Origin: Candidatus Villigracilis propinquus
GTDB lineage: Bacteria > Chloroflexota > Anaerolineae > Anaerolineales > Villigracilaceae
Length of the DNA stretch: 64,000 bases
Assembly: GCA_016714565.1 (NCBI GenBank)
Contig: JADKDM010000009.1
Span: forward strand, 124,001 to 188,000
Direction: 5' to 3'
The notes beneath the pieces are model-generated. The model was not told the DNA's origin, did no database searches, and was given only the letters and a program-made list of their open reading frames with translations. How positions within the stretch are numbered: the first letter of the stretch is position 1; every line of letters starts with the position of its first letter. Positions 1-7,261 of the stretch are shown here, one piece after another. Made by a program: the position numbers and the translations under genes.

Positions 1-308
1 CCTTCGGTTAATCCCGCAGCTTTCATTACCGCAGATGCCTTATCCTTTTCGCCTTTATTGAGATATTCCCCGCCATAACGAACGACCAACTCACTCATCC
101 GAAACGAGAAAACACTATTCATGGTGGAAGAGAATGCCATCACTACGCCGATCAAACCAAATCCCGCAGGCCCAAGCAAGCGCGTGACCAGGACTCCCTG
201 CAAGACGCTTAATCCAAGGCTGATGGTATTGCTGCTGAACATCGCCCCGCTGGAACGAATCACTTTTGCGAAGAGTGGGTCATTTTTGAATTTTGAAAGG
301 AGGGACAT
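1..308 (-). CDS. Polysaccharide flippase (Wzx/MVF-like), N-terminal part
   Basis: This is the first ~102 codons of a gene that runs off the left edge of the window. The product begins MSLLSKFKNDPLFAK, followed by a hydrophobic stretch and LLGPAGFGLIGVVMAFSS, then RMSELVVRYGGEYLNKG. The start-proximal LGPAGFG motif and the basic cytoplasmic loop after the first two membrane helices are typical of oligosaccharide flippases of the MATE/MVF superfamily, which move lipid-linked saccharides across the membrane. It lies downstream of an epimerase and a nucleotide-sugar dehydrogenase on the same strand, which fits an exopolysaccharide locus, although a hairpin terminator separates it from them. Confidence 0.7.
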   Translation of the reverse strand, partial: MSLLSKFKNDPLFAKVIRSSGAMFSSNTISLGLSVLQGVLVTRLLGPAGFGLIGVVMAFSSTMNSVFSFRMSELVVRYGGEYLNKGEKDKASAVMKAAGLTE

Positions 309-326
309 GGGTGAAATTATAAACGC

Positions 327-364
327 TAAAAAAGACCTCCGAGTTTTTCAAAACTCGGAGGTCT
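327..364 (-). terminator. Intrinsic terminator after the epimerase gene
   Basis: Arms AGACCTCCGAGTTTT (333-347) and AAAACTCGGAGGTCT (350-364) form a 15-bp hairpin with a 2-nt loop. On the minus strand it is followed by a run of six T. It sits just downstream of the epimerase stop. The same AGACCTCCGAGTT arm recurs in the hairpin at 8943-8993. Confidence 0.8.
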
Positions 365-375
365 GGCTGAGAATA

Positions 376-1347
376 TTACGGCGTTAGGATATCCTTTGCC
401 CAGCTTCGTTCTGCTTTATACCACTCGATCAGGCTGCCAATTCCCTTGCGCAGGTTCACCTGCGGATTCCAACCCAGTACTTCGCGGGCTTTGCTTACGT
501 CCGCCTGATTCATGAACATGTCCGCAAGGTTGGGCGGGCCGTATTGCACGTTGGCCTTTTTGCCTGTCAAATCTTCAACCAGTTCAACCAGACCGTTGAT
601 GGAAATGACTTCATGTCCACCGAGGTTGATGACTTCATAGCCAAGCGGTTTGAGCGCGGCAATTGTTCCGCGGGCAATATCATCTACAAACGTGAATCCG
701 CGGGATTGATTACCATCGCCATTGATGCGGATCGGCTCACCTTCCATGATCCATTTTACAAAGCGGAAGATGGCGAGGTCAGGGCGACCAGCAGGGCCAT
801 AGACCGTGAAATAGCGAACGATGGTCACATCAATATCGTAAAGATGATGATAGGAATGTGCCAATACTTCCGCGCCTTTCTTGCTTGCGGCGTACGGCTG
901 CATCGGCTCGCTGCTGGAGGCTGTCTCTGGGGTTGGGTATTGCGGATTCTCGCCATAGATACTGGAGGTGGAAGCAAGGATGAATTTCTTACACCCAAAC
1001 TGACGGCAGACTTCCAGCATGTTCAACGTTCCCATCACATTGGATTCCACGAATACCCAAGGGTTATCCACGCTAAACCGCACCCCCGCCCGCGCCGCGA
1101 GATTGATCACACCGTCTATCTTTTCGTTCTTAAAGAGATCGATCGCGGATTTTTCGGAAATATCATGCTTGTGGAATTTGAATCCAGACATCGCTTGAAG
1201 TTTCTTCAAGCGATATTCCTTGATACGCGGATCATACGCATCATTCAAGTTGTCAATACCGACGACGGTATGTCCCTGTTCCATGAGCATGTGCGAAGTC
1301 CGTGCACCAATAAAACCTGCCGCGCCAGTTACCAGATAATTAGCCAT
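376..1347 (-). CDS. NAD-dependent epimerase, UDP-glucuronate 4-epimerase-like
   Basis: A 323-residue extended short-chain dehydrogenase. The Rossmann motif TGAAGFIG lies at residues 7-14. A Ser-Ser pair (LASTSSIYG, ~125) and the YxxxK pair (YAASKK, ~151) complete the catalytic triad. The following stretch RYFTVYGPAGRPDLA is characteristic of UDP-glucuronate 4-epimerases (CapI/LpsL type), which convert UDP-GlcA to UDP-GalA for surface polysaccharide. The exact sugar specificity is inferred from that motif. The gene is preceded on its strand by a UDP-GlcNAc-dehydrogenase-like gene, with a short TIR element in the intergenic gap. Confidence 0.85.
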   Translation of the reverse strand: MANYLVTGAAGFIGARTSHMLMEQGHTVVGIDNLNDAYDPRIKEYRLKKLQAMSGFKFHKHDISEKSAIDLFKNEKIDGVINLAARAGVRFSVDNPWVFVESNVMGTLNMLEVCRQFGCKKFILASTSSIYGENPQYPTPETASSSEPMQPYAASKKGAEVLAHSYHHLYDIDVTIVRYFTVYGPAGRPDLAIFRFVKWIMEGEPIRINGDGNQSRGFTFVDDIARGTIAALKPLGYEVINLGGHEVISINGLVELVEDLTGKKANVQYGPPNLADMFMNQADVSKAREVLGWNPQVNLRKGIGSLIEWYKAERSWAKDILTP

Positions 1348-1366
1348 ATGCCTCCAAAATCACAAA

Positions 1367-1466
1367 TTAAGTAACTCACCTTACGCGAAACGTCCCGAAG
1401 GTCCCCGTAATTCGAGCCTGTTTTTCGTCCAAACTTTCGGGACGGTGCGTAACATGAGTTAAGTAA
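1367..1466. mobile_element. MITE-like TIR element with 8-bp target duplication
   Basis: An 84-bp element (1375-1458) has ends CTCACCTTACGC and GCGTAACATGAG, which are inverted repeats matching at 10 of 12 positions. It is flanked on both sides by the identical octamer TTAAGTAA (1367-1374 and 1459-1466), as expected for a transposition target duplication. Inside is a second inverted repeat, CGTCCCGAAGGT / ACTTTCGGGACG. It has no coding capacity. A longer element with the same outer ends is at 51129-51338. Confidence 0.65.
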
Positions 1467-1474
1467 GCCACACA

Positions 1475-2797
1475 TTAAAGTCGTTCAACCTTTTCGTGAT
1501 ATTTACCAAATTTTCCTGTGGCATTCCGTGAGTCAAAAACGAACTTTGCGGATTCGATGATCGCCTCATAATCATATTGCTTGTGATTCGTCACGATCAC
1601 CACAGCATCTGCTTCCTTCACAGATTTCATCATATCGGTGATGCTATCCATTTTCCAGCCATCATATTCATGATGAATATGCGGGATGTACGGATCATGA
1701 TATTCCACGATAGCACCCTTCTTCTGCAACAGACCGATCACATCCATCGCAGGGGATTCGCGCACATCGTCAATATCCGGCTTGTACGCTACGCCGAGCA
1801 CAAGTACCTTCGATCCTTTGAGAGGCTTGCCACGGTCGTTCATGCCTTCCAGGATACGGCTGACAACATAACGCGGCATATTGGTGTTGATCTCGGAAGC
1901 CAGCTCAATGAAGCGCGCATTGTAATGAAAGGACTTCATTTTCCATGAAAGGTATAACGGGTCGATCGGAATACAGTGGCCGCCCAGACCAGGGCCAGGA
2001 GTGAACTTCATAAAGCCAAACGGCTTGGTGGCAGCGGCATCGATCACTTCCCACACATCTACACCAAGGCGCTCGCACATGATCGCCAGCTCGTTGACCA
2101 GCCCGATGTTGATCATGCGGAAGGTGTTTTCCAATAACTTGGACATTTCCGCCGCTTCCGCAGTAGACACATGATGAACGGTCTTGATCGCGCCTTCATA
2201 CCAGGCCGTTGCTACTTCCCCGCAGGCTTCAGTGATACCACCAACCACCTTGGGAGTGTTGATGGTGGTGTAATCCTCACGGCCGGGGTCCACTCGCTCA
2301 GGAGAGAAAGCTAGGAACCAGTCTTCACCAACAACGAGATCATGCTCAACACCAAGCTTCGGCAAAAGCAATTCACGGGTGGTACCGGGATACGTGGTCG
2401 ATTCAAGCACAACCACCATGCCCTTGTGCATATACTTCGCCAGCTGCTCCGTCGCGGAAATAATGAAGGACATATCCGGGTCACCCGTCTGGCGAAGTGG
2501 GGTTGGCACACAGATGCTAACCGCATCCATATCCTTCAAAACGGAGAAATCTGTTGTAGCCGTGAACATACCGTCTTTGATAAGTTTCGCAATAATTTCT
2601 GTCTTCACATCGGGAATATAGGATTTCCCATCCGCCAATGCGGCAATCTTGCGATTATCCGGATCCACACCAGTAACGTGGAAACCTGCCTCGCCAAACA
2701 CCACAGCAAGAGGCAAACCTACATACCCCAAGCCAAGGATGGCGATCTTTGCATTCTTATCTTTCAATTTCTGGATGAGTGTGTCTTTTGTATTCAT
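1475..2797 (-). CDS. Nucleotide-sugar dehydrogenase, UDP-GlcNAc 6-dehydrogenase (WbpA) type
   Basis: A 440-residue UDP-glucose/GDP-mannose dehydrogenase family enzyme, which oxidises the C6 hydroxyl of a UDP-sugar to a carboxylate using two NAD+. The N-terminal Rossmann motif is ILGLGYVGLPLA (~20-31). The catalytic Cys lies in GPGLGGHCIPIDPLYLSWK (~268-286), a form characteristic of the WbpA/UDP-N-acetylglucosamine branch rather than the Ugd branch (GGSCFPKD, found in the gene at 56536). The C-terminal UDP-binding domain contains GVAYKPDIDDVRESPA. It is the first gene of the minus-strand polysaccharide segment and would supply an acidic amino sugar. Confidence 0.87.
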   Translation of the reverse strand: MNTKDTLIQKLKDKNAKIAILGLGYVGLPLAVVFGEAGFHVTGVDPDNRKIAALADGKSYIPDVKTEIIAKLIKDGMFTATTDFSVLKDMDAVSICVPTPLRQTGDPDMSFIISATEQLAKYMHKGMVVVLESTTYPGTTRELLLPKLGVEHDLVVGEDWFLAFSPERVDPGREDYTTINTPKVVGGITEACGEVATAWYEGAIKTVHHVSTAEAAEMSKLLENTFRMINIGLVNELAIMCERLGVDVWEVIDAAATKPFGFMKFTPGPGLGGHCIPIDPLYLSWKMKSFHYNARFIELASEINTNMPRYVVSRILEGMNDRGKPLKGSKVLVLGVAYKPDIDDVRESPAMDVIGLLQKKGAIVEYHDPYIPHIHHEYDGWKMDSITDMMKSVKEADAVVIVTNHKQYDYEAIIESAKFVFDSRNATGKFGKYHEKVERL

Positions 2798-2833
2798 ATT
2801 ATTCCTTCTCTTTGGTGTTATAGGGTTGATAAA

Positions 2834-3481
2834 TTAAAACAAATTCAATTGCTGAGGTTTGTCATCCTGTGCAACAACCGCTTCTTTTTTCTTCCTTGGC
2901 ACGATCCTTCTGCCTAATGCAGTGCGCGCCTCATTTAGTTGTTCCGGCAGCTTCGCAAAATCTGCCAGAATGGACGGCTTCAATGGCGGTTGATGCAGCG
3001 CTGCCGCAGGATGGAACATGGGAATCACATACCGCTCGCTCACCTTCTGCATTTGCCCGTGGACCGCGCTGATCTTCACGCCGGTGATGAACTTGTTCAT
3101 TGAAAAGCGGCCCAGCGTCACAATAATACTCGGATTGATGGTCTTGATCTGTGCTTCGAGATGAGCGTCACATGCCGCCAGTTCCTCGGGCAACGGATCA
3201 CGATTCCCGGGCGGACGGCATTTAACCACATTGGCAATAAATACTTCTGCACGGGTCACATCGGCTTGCGCAAGCAGCTGATCCAAAAATTTTCCAGCCG
3301 CCCCCACGAACGGACGTCCCTGTTCATTTTCGTGGAAGCCCGGGCCTTCGCCAATGAACATGATCTCCGCAGTTGCAGGGCCATCCCCCGGTACGGATTT
3401 TTTACGGCCTTCATGCAAGGCGCAATTTGTGCAAACCGATACGTCTTTCGCGATCTGGGCAAGTGTCTCTTCGGCTGTCAA
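2834..3481 (-). CDS. Family 4 uracil-DNA glycosylase (4Fe-4S)
   Basis: A 215-residue protein that removes uracil from DNA at the start of base excision repair. Four cysteines for the Fe-S cluster are visible: CTNC near residues 17-20, then CRPPGNRDPLPEELAAC further on. The active-site segment GEGPGFHENEQGRPFVG (~44-60) and the C-terminal FHPAAAL loop are family hallmarks. The last ~30 residues form a charged tail (RRIVPRKKKEA) beyond the usual domain end. The gene is separated by one nucleotide from the upstream acetyltransferase gene, so the two are probably cotranscribed. Confidence 0.9.
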   Translation of the reverse strand: MTAEETLAQIAKDVSVCTNCALHEGRKKSVPGDGPATAEIMFIGEGPGFHENEQGRPFVGAAGKFLDQLLAQADVTRAEVFIANVVKCRPPGNRDPLPEELAACDAHLEAQIKTINPSIIVTLGRFSMNKFITGVKISAVHGQMQKVSERYVIPMFHPAAALHQPPLKPSILADFAKLPEQLNEARTALGRRIVPRKKKEAVVAQDDKPQQLNLF

Positions 3482-3482
3482 T

Positions 3483-3974
3483 TCATCCTCCGGGCAAACG
3501 ATCCAGCGACATCAAAATAGCATCCTCGCCGTTATCTTTATAATACCCGGCACGGCGGGCATCTTCTACAAATCCAAAATCACGATACATCTTCTGCGCC
3601 ACCTCATTGCTTTCGCGCACTTCCAAAAACGATTTTATGGCCCCCTCTTCCCTTGCAGCCAATAATGCGTGCAAAAGGATCGACTTGCCGAGCCCCTGCC
3701 CGCGGAACTCAGGATGAGTCGCGATCGTGGCAACGTGAAGTTCATCCACAATAAACCACCCGACCAGCATTGCAACGATGCGTCCATCGAGATCCGCGAC
3801 CCAGCAGCGCGAGGCTTCGTTATCCGTCAATTCAAATTGAAAGGAGCGCACCGGCCACGGCAAACTAAACGAAATCTGGTCAATTGCAACGACCTGTTCC
3901 AGATCCTGCAACGTCATTTTTCGAATTACCAGACCTGACAGGTCTTCAAGTTTATTTTGTAAACGGTCATCCAT
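3483..3974 (-). CDS. rimI: Ribosomal-protein alanine N-acetyltransferase RimI-like (GNAT)
   Basis: A 163-residue GNAT enzyme. The acetyl-CoA site is HPEFRGQGLGKSIL (~86-99), followed by SFLEVRESNEVAQKMYRDFGF, the classic RimI C-terminal signature, and GYYKDNGEDAILM. It would acetylate the N-terminus of a ribosomal or other protein. It follows tsaE-tsaB on the same strand, the common rimI context. The N-terminal stretch EDLSGLV (residues ~10-16) is encoded by the palindrome AGACCTGACAGGTCT, so the first ~15 residues may be a repeat-derived extension. A later start is possible, but only at Met20. Confidence 0.85.
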   Translation of the reverse strand: MDDRLQNKLEDLSGLVIRKMTLQDLEQVVAIDQISFSLPWPVRSFQFELTDNEASRCWVADLDGRIVAMLVGWFIVDELHVATIATHPEFRGQGLGKSILLHALLAAREEGAIKSFLEVRESNEVAQKMYRDFGFVEDARRAGYYKDNGEDAILMSLDRLPGG

Positions 3975-4025
3975 GGCCGCAAAATCCTTCTGTTAATCCG
4001 ATCATTAATGAGACCTGTCAGGTCT
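3931..4025. repeat. Two copies of a 15-bp palindrome flanking the rimI start
   Basis: AGACCTGACAGGTCT (3931-3945) and its complement AGACCTGTCAGGTCT (4011-4025) each have 7-bp arms around one central base. The first lies inside the N-terminal codons of rimI. The second overlaps the tsaB stop codon. Neither is followed by a T run, so they are weak terminator candidates and better viewed as members of a dispersed AGACC...GGTCT palindrome family in this window. Confidence 0.6.
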
Positions 4026-4689
4026 ATTGAATCGGCGTCCCAGCCACGTGCAAATAGATCGGCGCAAGCGTGGCAGCATCATCCACTTCATCATTCTGCC
4101 AGCGCGCCCACGCCAACTCCGCCAGCACAGACGGTCGACGCAAACAATTTACAGGCGATGCCAACAGCACCGCTTTCTTTTTGGAGAATTTCTTTCGATC
4201 TTCAGCGGATAACTCACCCGCCACAATGGTTGGACTCTCGATCTCATTAAGCAAATCATCCACTGTCCCGCTTCGGACTCCGCCCTCGGCCTGCCACGTT
4301 TTCTTCTCGCGTTTATACAAGCTGAAAGCGATTCGCGTCCGCCCGGCTTGCAACAATGCCGCCAGCGGCTGCTTCGCCGCAGGCTGTGCCGCCGCGATGA
4401 TATCCAATGTTGGGATGCCCATGATCGGCAAACGGCGCGCAAGCGCAATTCCCTTCACCAAAGACAACCCGACTCTCAAACTCGTGAATGACCCCGGGCC
4501 GATGGCAACTGCCAAAGCGGAGAGCATGTCCATAGAAACCGCCGACCGATTCAAAAGTCCGGAAAGAGCCGGTGCTAATTCGGTGGTGTGATGCTGACGA
4601 GTCGACCATGTCATCTCGCCGAGCACTTGAGTCCCATCATATAAAGCCATTCCCACTTGCGCGGTGGATGTATCAATTGCAAGAAGCAT
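4024..4689 (-). CDS. tsaB: tRNA threonylcarbamoyladenosine biosynthesis protein TsaB
   Basis: A 221-residue ASKHA-fold partner of TsaD in t6A37 tRNA modification. The N-terminus MLLAIDTSTAQVGMALYDG and the segment AVAIGPGSFTSLRVGLSLVKGIALA (~70-95) are diagnostic. I chose Met at 4689 rather than an upstream Met at 4740. It matches the family start and lies 1 nt after the tsaE stop, whereas the longer version would overlap tsaE by 50 bp. It is coupled to tsaE upstream and rimI downstream. TsaD and TsaC are not in the window. Confidence 0.9.
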   Translation of the reverse strand: MLLAIDTSTAQVGMALYDGTQVLGEMTWSTRQHHTTELAPALSGLLNRSAVSMDMLSALAVAIGPGSFTSLRVGLSLVKGIALARRLPIMGIPTLDIIAAAQPAAKQPLAALLQAGRTRIAFSLYKREKKTWQAEGGVRSGTVDDLLNEIESPTIVAGELSAEDRKKFSKKKAVLLASPVNCLRRPSVLAELAWARWQNDEVDDAATLAPIYLHVAGTPIQ

Positions 4690-4690
4690 T

Positions 4691-5188
4691 TTACGCCCCT
4701 CCAAACATGGACTGGCGAATGCCATCCAGCAGATCGTCATTGCGTTTGCCGCGCGCGTGAAAATTCATCTGCCGTTGTTCCTCGGCAATATGATCGAGTT
4801 GGATCCATAAATTTTCTGCGGGGATTAAATTACCAAGGCGCTCAGGCCATTCAATGATCAACGCACCTTCCGCCAGCATCGCATCGAGATCGAGTTCCTC
4901 TCCCTCAGGCACAGAGTCGAGCCGGTAAGCGTCGAGATGGAAAAGCCTGCCGCCATCAGCGCGGCGATATTGATTGACAAGAATGAACGTTGGGCTTGAA
5001 ACGGCATCGATGGAACCCCAGCCTTGTGCGAGACCTTGAACAAAAGTGGTTTTGCCTGCGCCAAGCTCACCTTGCAGACAGATCACATCCCCTGCTTTTA
5101 ACGGACCTCCAAGACGCATACCGATACGGCGCGTCTGTTCCGGGCTGCGGCTGAAAAACTCCAGCATGTGTGCATCTAAAATGGGCAT
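4691..5188 (-). CDS. tsaE: tRNA threonylcarbamoyladenosine ATPase TsaE
   Basis: A 165-residue P-loop ATPase that energises the TsaBD complex in t6A synthesis. Walker A is GELGAGKTTFVQGLA (~41-55), followed by SSPTFILVNQY and LFHLDAYRLD (the conserved HxDxYR segment), and then IIEWPERLG. The length is slightly above the usual ~150. It is the first gene of tsaE-tsaB-rimI-udg. A TATAAT box sits 9 nt before the ATG with no purine-rich ribosome site, which suggests a leaderless mRNA. Confidence 0.9.
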   Translation of the reverse strand: MPILDAHMLEFFSRSPEQTRRIGMRLGGPLKAGDVICLQGELGAGKTTFVQGLAQGWGSIDAVSSPTFILVNQYRRADGGRLFHLDAYRLDSVPEGEELDLDAMLAEGALIIEWPERLGNLIPAENLWIQLDHIAEEQRQMNFHARGKRNDDLLDGIRQSMFGGA

Positions 5189-5197
5189 CGCGAAAGA

Positions 5198-5203
5198 ATT
5201 ATA
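5198..5203 (-). promoter_or_regulatory. -10 box of tsaE, near-leaderless
   Basis: On the minus strand TATAAT is followed 9 nt later by the tsaE ATG. No convincing -35 hexamer was seen at 16-18 nt. The small distance implies a 5' leader of only a few nucleotides. Confidence 0.5.
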
Positions 5204-5236
5204 CCCCGCCCTCCTTCATAAACTGTTTTGATTCGC

Positions 5237-5365
5237 AACTACTCAGCTATCGTCATTGCGAGGGCGCTTTTGCTCTTGCCCGAAGCAATCTCCGAGCAGT
5301 TGAGAGGAAGATTGCTTCGCCGCCAATGTACCAGAACGGCGGCTCGCAATGACGGCTGAGTAGTT
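5237..5365. repeat. Dispersed inverted-repeat element (CGTCATTGCGAG family)
   Basis: The outer arms AACTACTCAGC (5237-5247) and GCTGAGTAGTT are exact inverse complements. Inner arms CGTCATTGCGAG and CTCGCAATGACG follow, and then GAAGCAATCTCC / AAGATTGCTTC. The whole 129-bp stretch folds back on itself and encodes nothing. It fills the gap between tsaE and the glycosyltransferase gene. A second copy is at 41006-41080 and a degenerate one at 23245-23334. Confidence 0.7.
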
Positions 5366-5462
5366 ACTTTGATTCGCAAAATAAAATTTCTTCCACGGGC
5401 AACACGGAAAATCTTTTAAAAGTCATCCCTTTCCATGTTGCCCATGCGATCCGTGTGAGATC

Positions 5463-6779
5463 TTATTTCTTCTTCCGTGGCATTATTTTCCCGATCTCGG
5501 TGCGGATGATACGGTTGATACGCCTTGGGAGCTTATTCATAGTATTCATGTTGTTCGTGATCATCCGTTCAAAGAAATTACCGCGCCAGTTTTGCAGGAT
5601 GGCTTCGAGATATAGTTTTTCCAGCGCCTTCACCTGTCCTTCAATGGAATACTTCTCACTCAACATCACGGAATGTTTTCCAAAGCGTTCAAGTTTTTCA
5701 TGGTCAATCAACAGGTCTGCGATGGTATCTGAATACACCTGAAGATCTAAAGGAGTCAAATAGCCGTTCTGATCGTTATCGATCATCCCTTCAAATGCTT
5801 CGTCTTGAACGGCCACCAACGGTCTGCCCGAAGCGATAGCCTCGATCACTGAAATGGGATGTACCTCTGTTGTAGAAGCAGACAGAAACACCGTTGCATC
5901 GTGCAAAATATCTGGCAGTTCTGCGCGGTTGACCATTCCCAAAAAGTGGATGCGGTCTTTTGCATTCGTGCCGCTCACCTTTTCTTCCAAGTCCTTGCGC
6001 GAGCTGCCATCCCCGGCAAAGACCAAATGCGCATTCGGGACTCGCTTCGACAAAATCTCAAACGCATCCACGATGAAATCAAGACGTTTCTCCGGATCCA
6101 TGCGTCCCACAGTGAGGAGGATCGGCGCATCGGACTTAATCCCGAGCCTGTTTCGCAAACTACCGGGATTCTTCACCGCCTTGAAAATACCCAGATCGAT
6201 CCCGTTCGGGATGACATTGATCGGACGGGTCACTTTTTGCGCCAACAACAACCGCTGGAATTTTGGCGACGGCACAACGATCTGGTCACCGAGGTTGGTG
6301 GATGCAGAACTGAACCAGCCCGCTGCATATTTGATGACCCGCGTCCCGCCGATGAATTTGATGTAATGGGTGTAATCCGTGATGGATGTGTGATAGGTGT
6401 AGATCAACGGCAGGCGTTTCGTGGATGCCGTGAGATAAGCCAACAATCCCACGCTGGCCGGGCTGTGCGCGTGAAGCACATCGAAGTGCTTGCGCGTCAG
6501 TGACCATGTGGAGCGCGGCGAACCCAACACCGCCACATAGATGGGCGGATTGTTCAAATATTTGAGCGAAGGCAGGCGCATCACATTCGGCTGGTCATCT
6601 TTGTAGCCGGGGAAGCGCGGCGCAAAAATGGTGACCTGATGTCCGCGGTTCTTGAGCCCCTCCGAGATCAATTGCAGGGAAATGGAAACGCCGTTCACCT
6701 GCGGCGCATACGTGTCTGTGAACAAGCCAATACGAAGCGAGCCAATGGGAAGCTGCTGGTCTGTGTGCTGTGATTCCAT
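5463..6779 (-). CDS. GT4 family glycosyltransferase
   Basis: A 438-residue GT-B enzyme. The N-terminal acceptor domain starts GLFTDTYAPQVNGVSISLQ (~18-36), the hallmark of the MgtA/PimB-like GT4 subgroup that glycosylates diacylglycerol or lipid carriers. The donor domain contains VIPNGIDLGIF, LLTVGRMDPEKRLDFIVDA, and the EX7E-type stretch STTEVHPISVIEAIASGRPLVA (~320). A basic tail PRKKK ends the protein and may contact the membrane. The donor and acceptor cannot be set from sequence alone. Confidence 0.85.
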   Translation of the reverse strand: MESQHTDQQLPIGSLRIGLFTDTYAPQVNGVSISLQLISEGLKNRGHQVTIFAPRFPGYKDDQPNVMRLPSLKYLNNPPIYVAVLGSPRSTWSLTRKHFDVLHAHSPASVGLLAYLTASTKRLPLIYTYHTSITDYTHYIKFIGGTRVIKYAAGWFSSASTNLGDQIVVPSPKFQRLLLAQKVTRPINVIPNGIDLGIFKAVKNPGSLRNRLGIKSDAPILLTVGRMDPEKRLDFIVDAFEILSKRVPNAHLVFAGDGSSRKDLEEKVSGTNAKDRIHFLGMVNRAELPDILHDATVFLSASTTEVHPISVIEAIASGRPLVAVQDEAFEGMIDNDQNGYLTPLDLQVYSDTIADLLIDHEKLERFGKHSVMLSEKYSIEGQVKALEKLYLEAILQNWRGNFFERMITNNMNTMNKLPRRINRIIRTEIGKIMPRKKK

Positions 6780-6792
6780 GAAATCTCCTAGT

Positions 6793-6825
6793 AGACCCTA
6801 AAGGTCTTAAAGACCTTTAGGGTCT
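6793..6825. repeat. AGACCCTAAAGGTCTT palindrome at the 3' end of the DUF951 gene
   Basis: Arms AGACCCTAAAGGTCTT (6793-6808) and AAGACCTTTAGGGTCT (6810-6825) form a 16-bp hairpin with a 1-nt loop. On the minus strand it encodes the last residues (DPKGL) and stop of the DUF951 protein. On the plus strand it is followed by T-rich TTGTTATTTT. It may terminate transcription, but its placement in a coding end and its relative at 15316-15347 suggest a dispersed repeat. Confidence 0.6.
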
Positions 6826-7025
6826 TTGTTATTTTCTTCATGTGGTGTCAAATTTACTTTCAAGCGCTTCGCGAGTTCCCGCCTTGTCAGCATCACGCGA
6901 TGTCCACACCCTTTGCATTCCAAACCAATATCCGCGCCGAGGCGAATCACTGTCCACTCATACGAGCCGCATGGATGCGGCTTTCGCAAACGCAAATGGT
7001 CATTTATCTGCAAATCTGGAAGCAT
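6807..7025 (-). CDS. DUF951 family small zinc-finger-like protein
   Basis: A 72-residue protein. Conserved features are LRKPHPCGSYEWTVIRLGADIGLECKGCGHRVMLTRRELAKR, given here as: KPHPCGS (~15), RLGADI (~26), and CKGCGHRVML (~36). The HxC...CxxCGH arrangement suggests a metal site. The family is widespread in Firmicutes and Chloroflexota, but its function is unknown. The start at 7025 is preferred over an in-frame upstream codon at 7130 because a TATAAT box lies 7 nt before it. The last five residues come from a palindromic repeat. Confidence 0.8.
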   Translation of the reverse strand: MLPDLQINDHLRLRKPHPCGSYEWTVIRLGADIGLECKGCGHRVMLTRRELAKRLKVNLTPHEENNKDPKGL

Positions 7026-7032
7026 GTGCAGA

Positions 7033-7038
7033 ATTATA
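7033..7038 (-). promoter_or_regulatory. -10 box of the DUF951 gene, near-leaderless
   Basis: TATAAT on the minus strand lies 7 nt before the DUF951 ATG, leaving no room for a ribosome site. A clear -35 element at standard spacing is not visible. Confidence 0.5.
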
Positions 7039-7070
7039 CCGCCGCCGATATTAACCATTTGTAAACAAAA

Positions 7071-7108
7071 CGCTCTATCGGGGGCTAAGCCCCCGATAGA
7101 GCGTTTTT
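7071..7108 (+). terminator. Perfect hairpin with T run between divergent genes
   Basis: CGCTCTATCGGGGGCT pairs perfectly with AGCCCCCGATAGAGCG (7071-7103) and is followed by TTTTT. It also has a T-rich flank on the other strand. It lies between two divergently transcribed genes, where neither strand has an upstream gene to terminate. It could therefore insulate the two promoters, end an unannotated short transcript, or act as a leader attenuator. Confidence 0.6.
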
Positions 7109-7261
7109 GAGTGTGAGAAATATTTCCCACCTGCCCTGCGAAAACTTTCCTTGAAGAAAACTCCGTATCACAGATAATAAAGTTGTTTCAGGTGGCAGGG
7201 ACTTCTGAACGTGGGGGCTGCCATCTGAAAACCCAAAAGCACGAATGAACGGAGGCATGAC

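Noticed and set aside
544..1374. A 276-codon open frame on the plus strand opposite the epimerase gene
   Set aside because: It is antisense to a well-supported epimerase, has no recognisable motif and no ribosome site.
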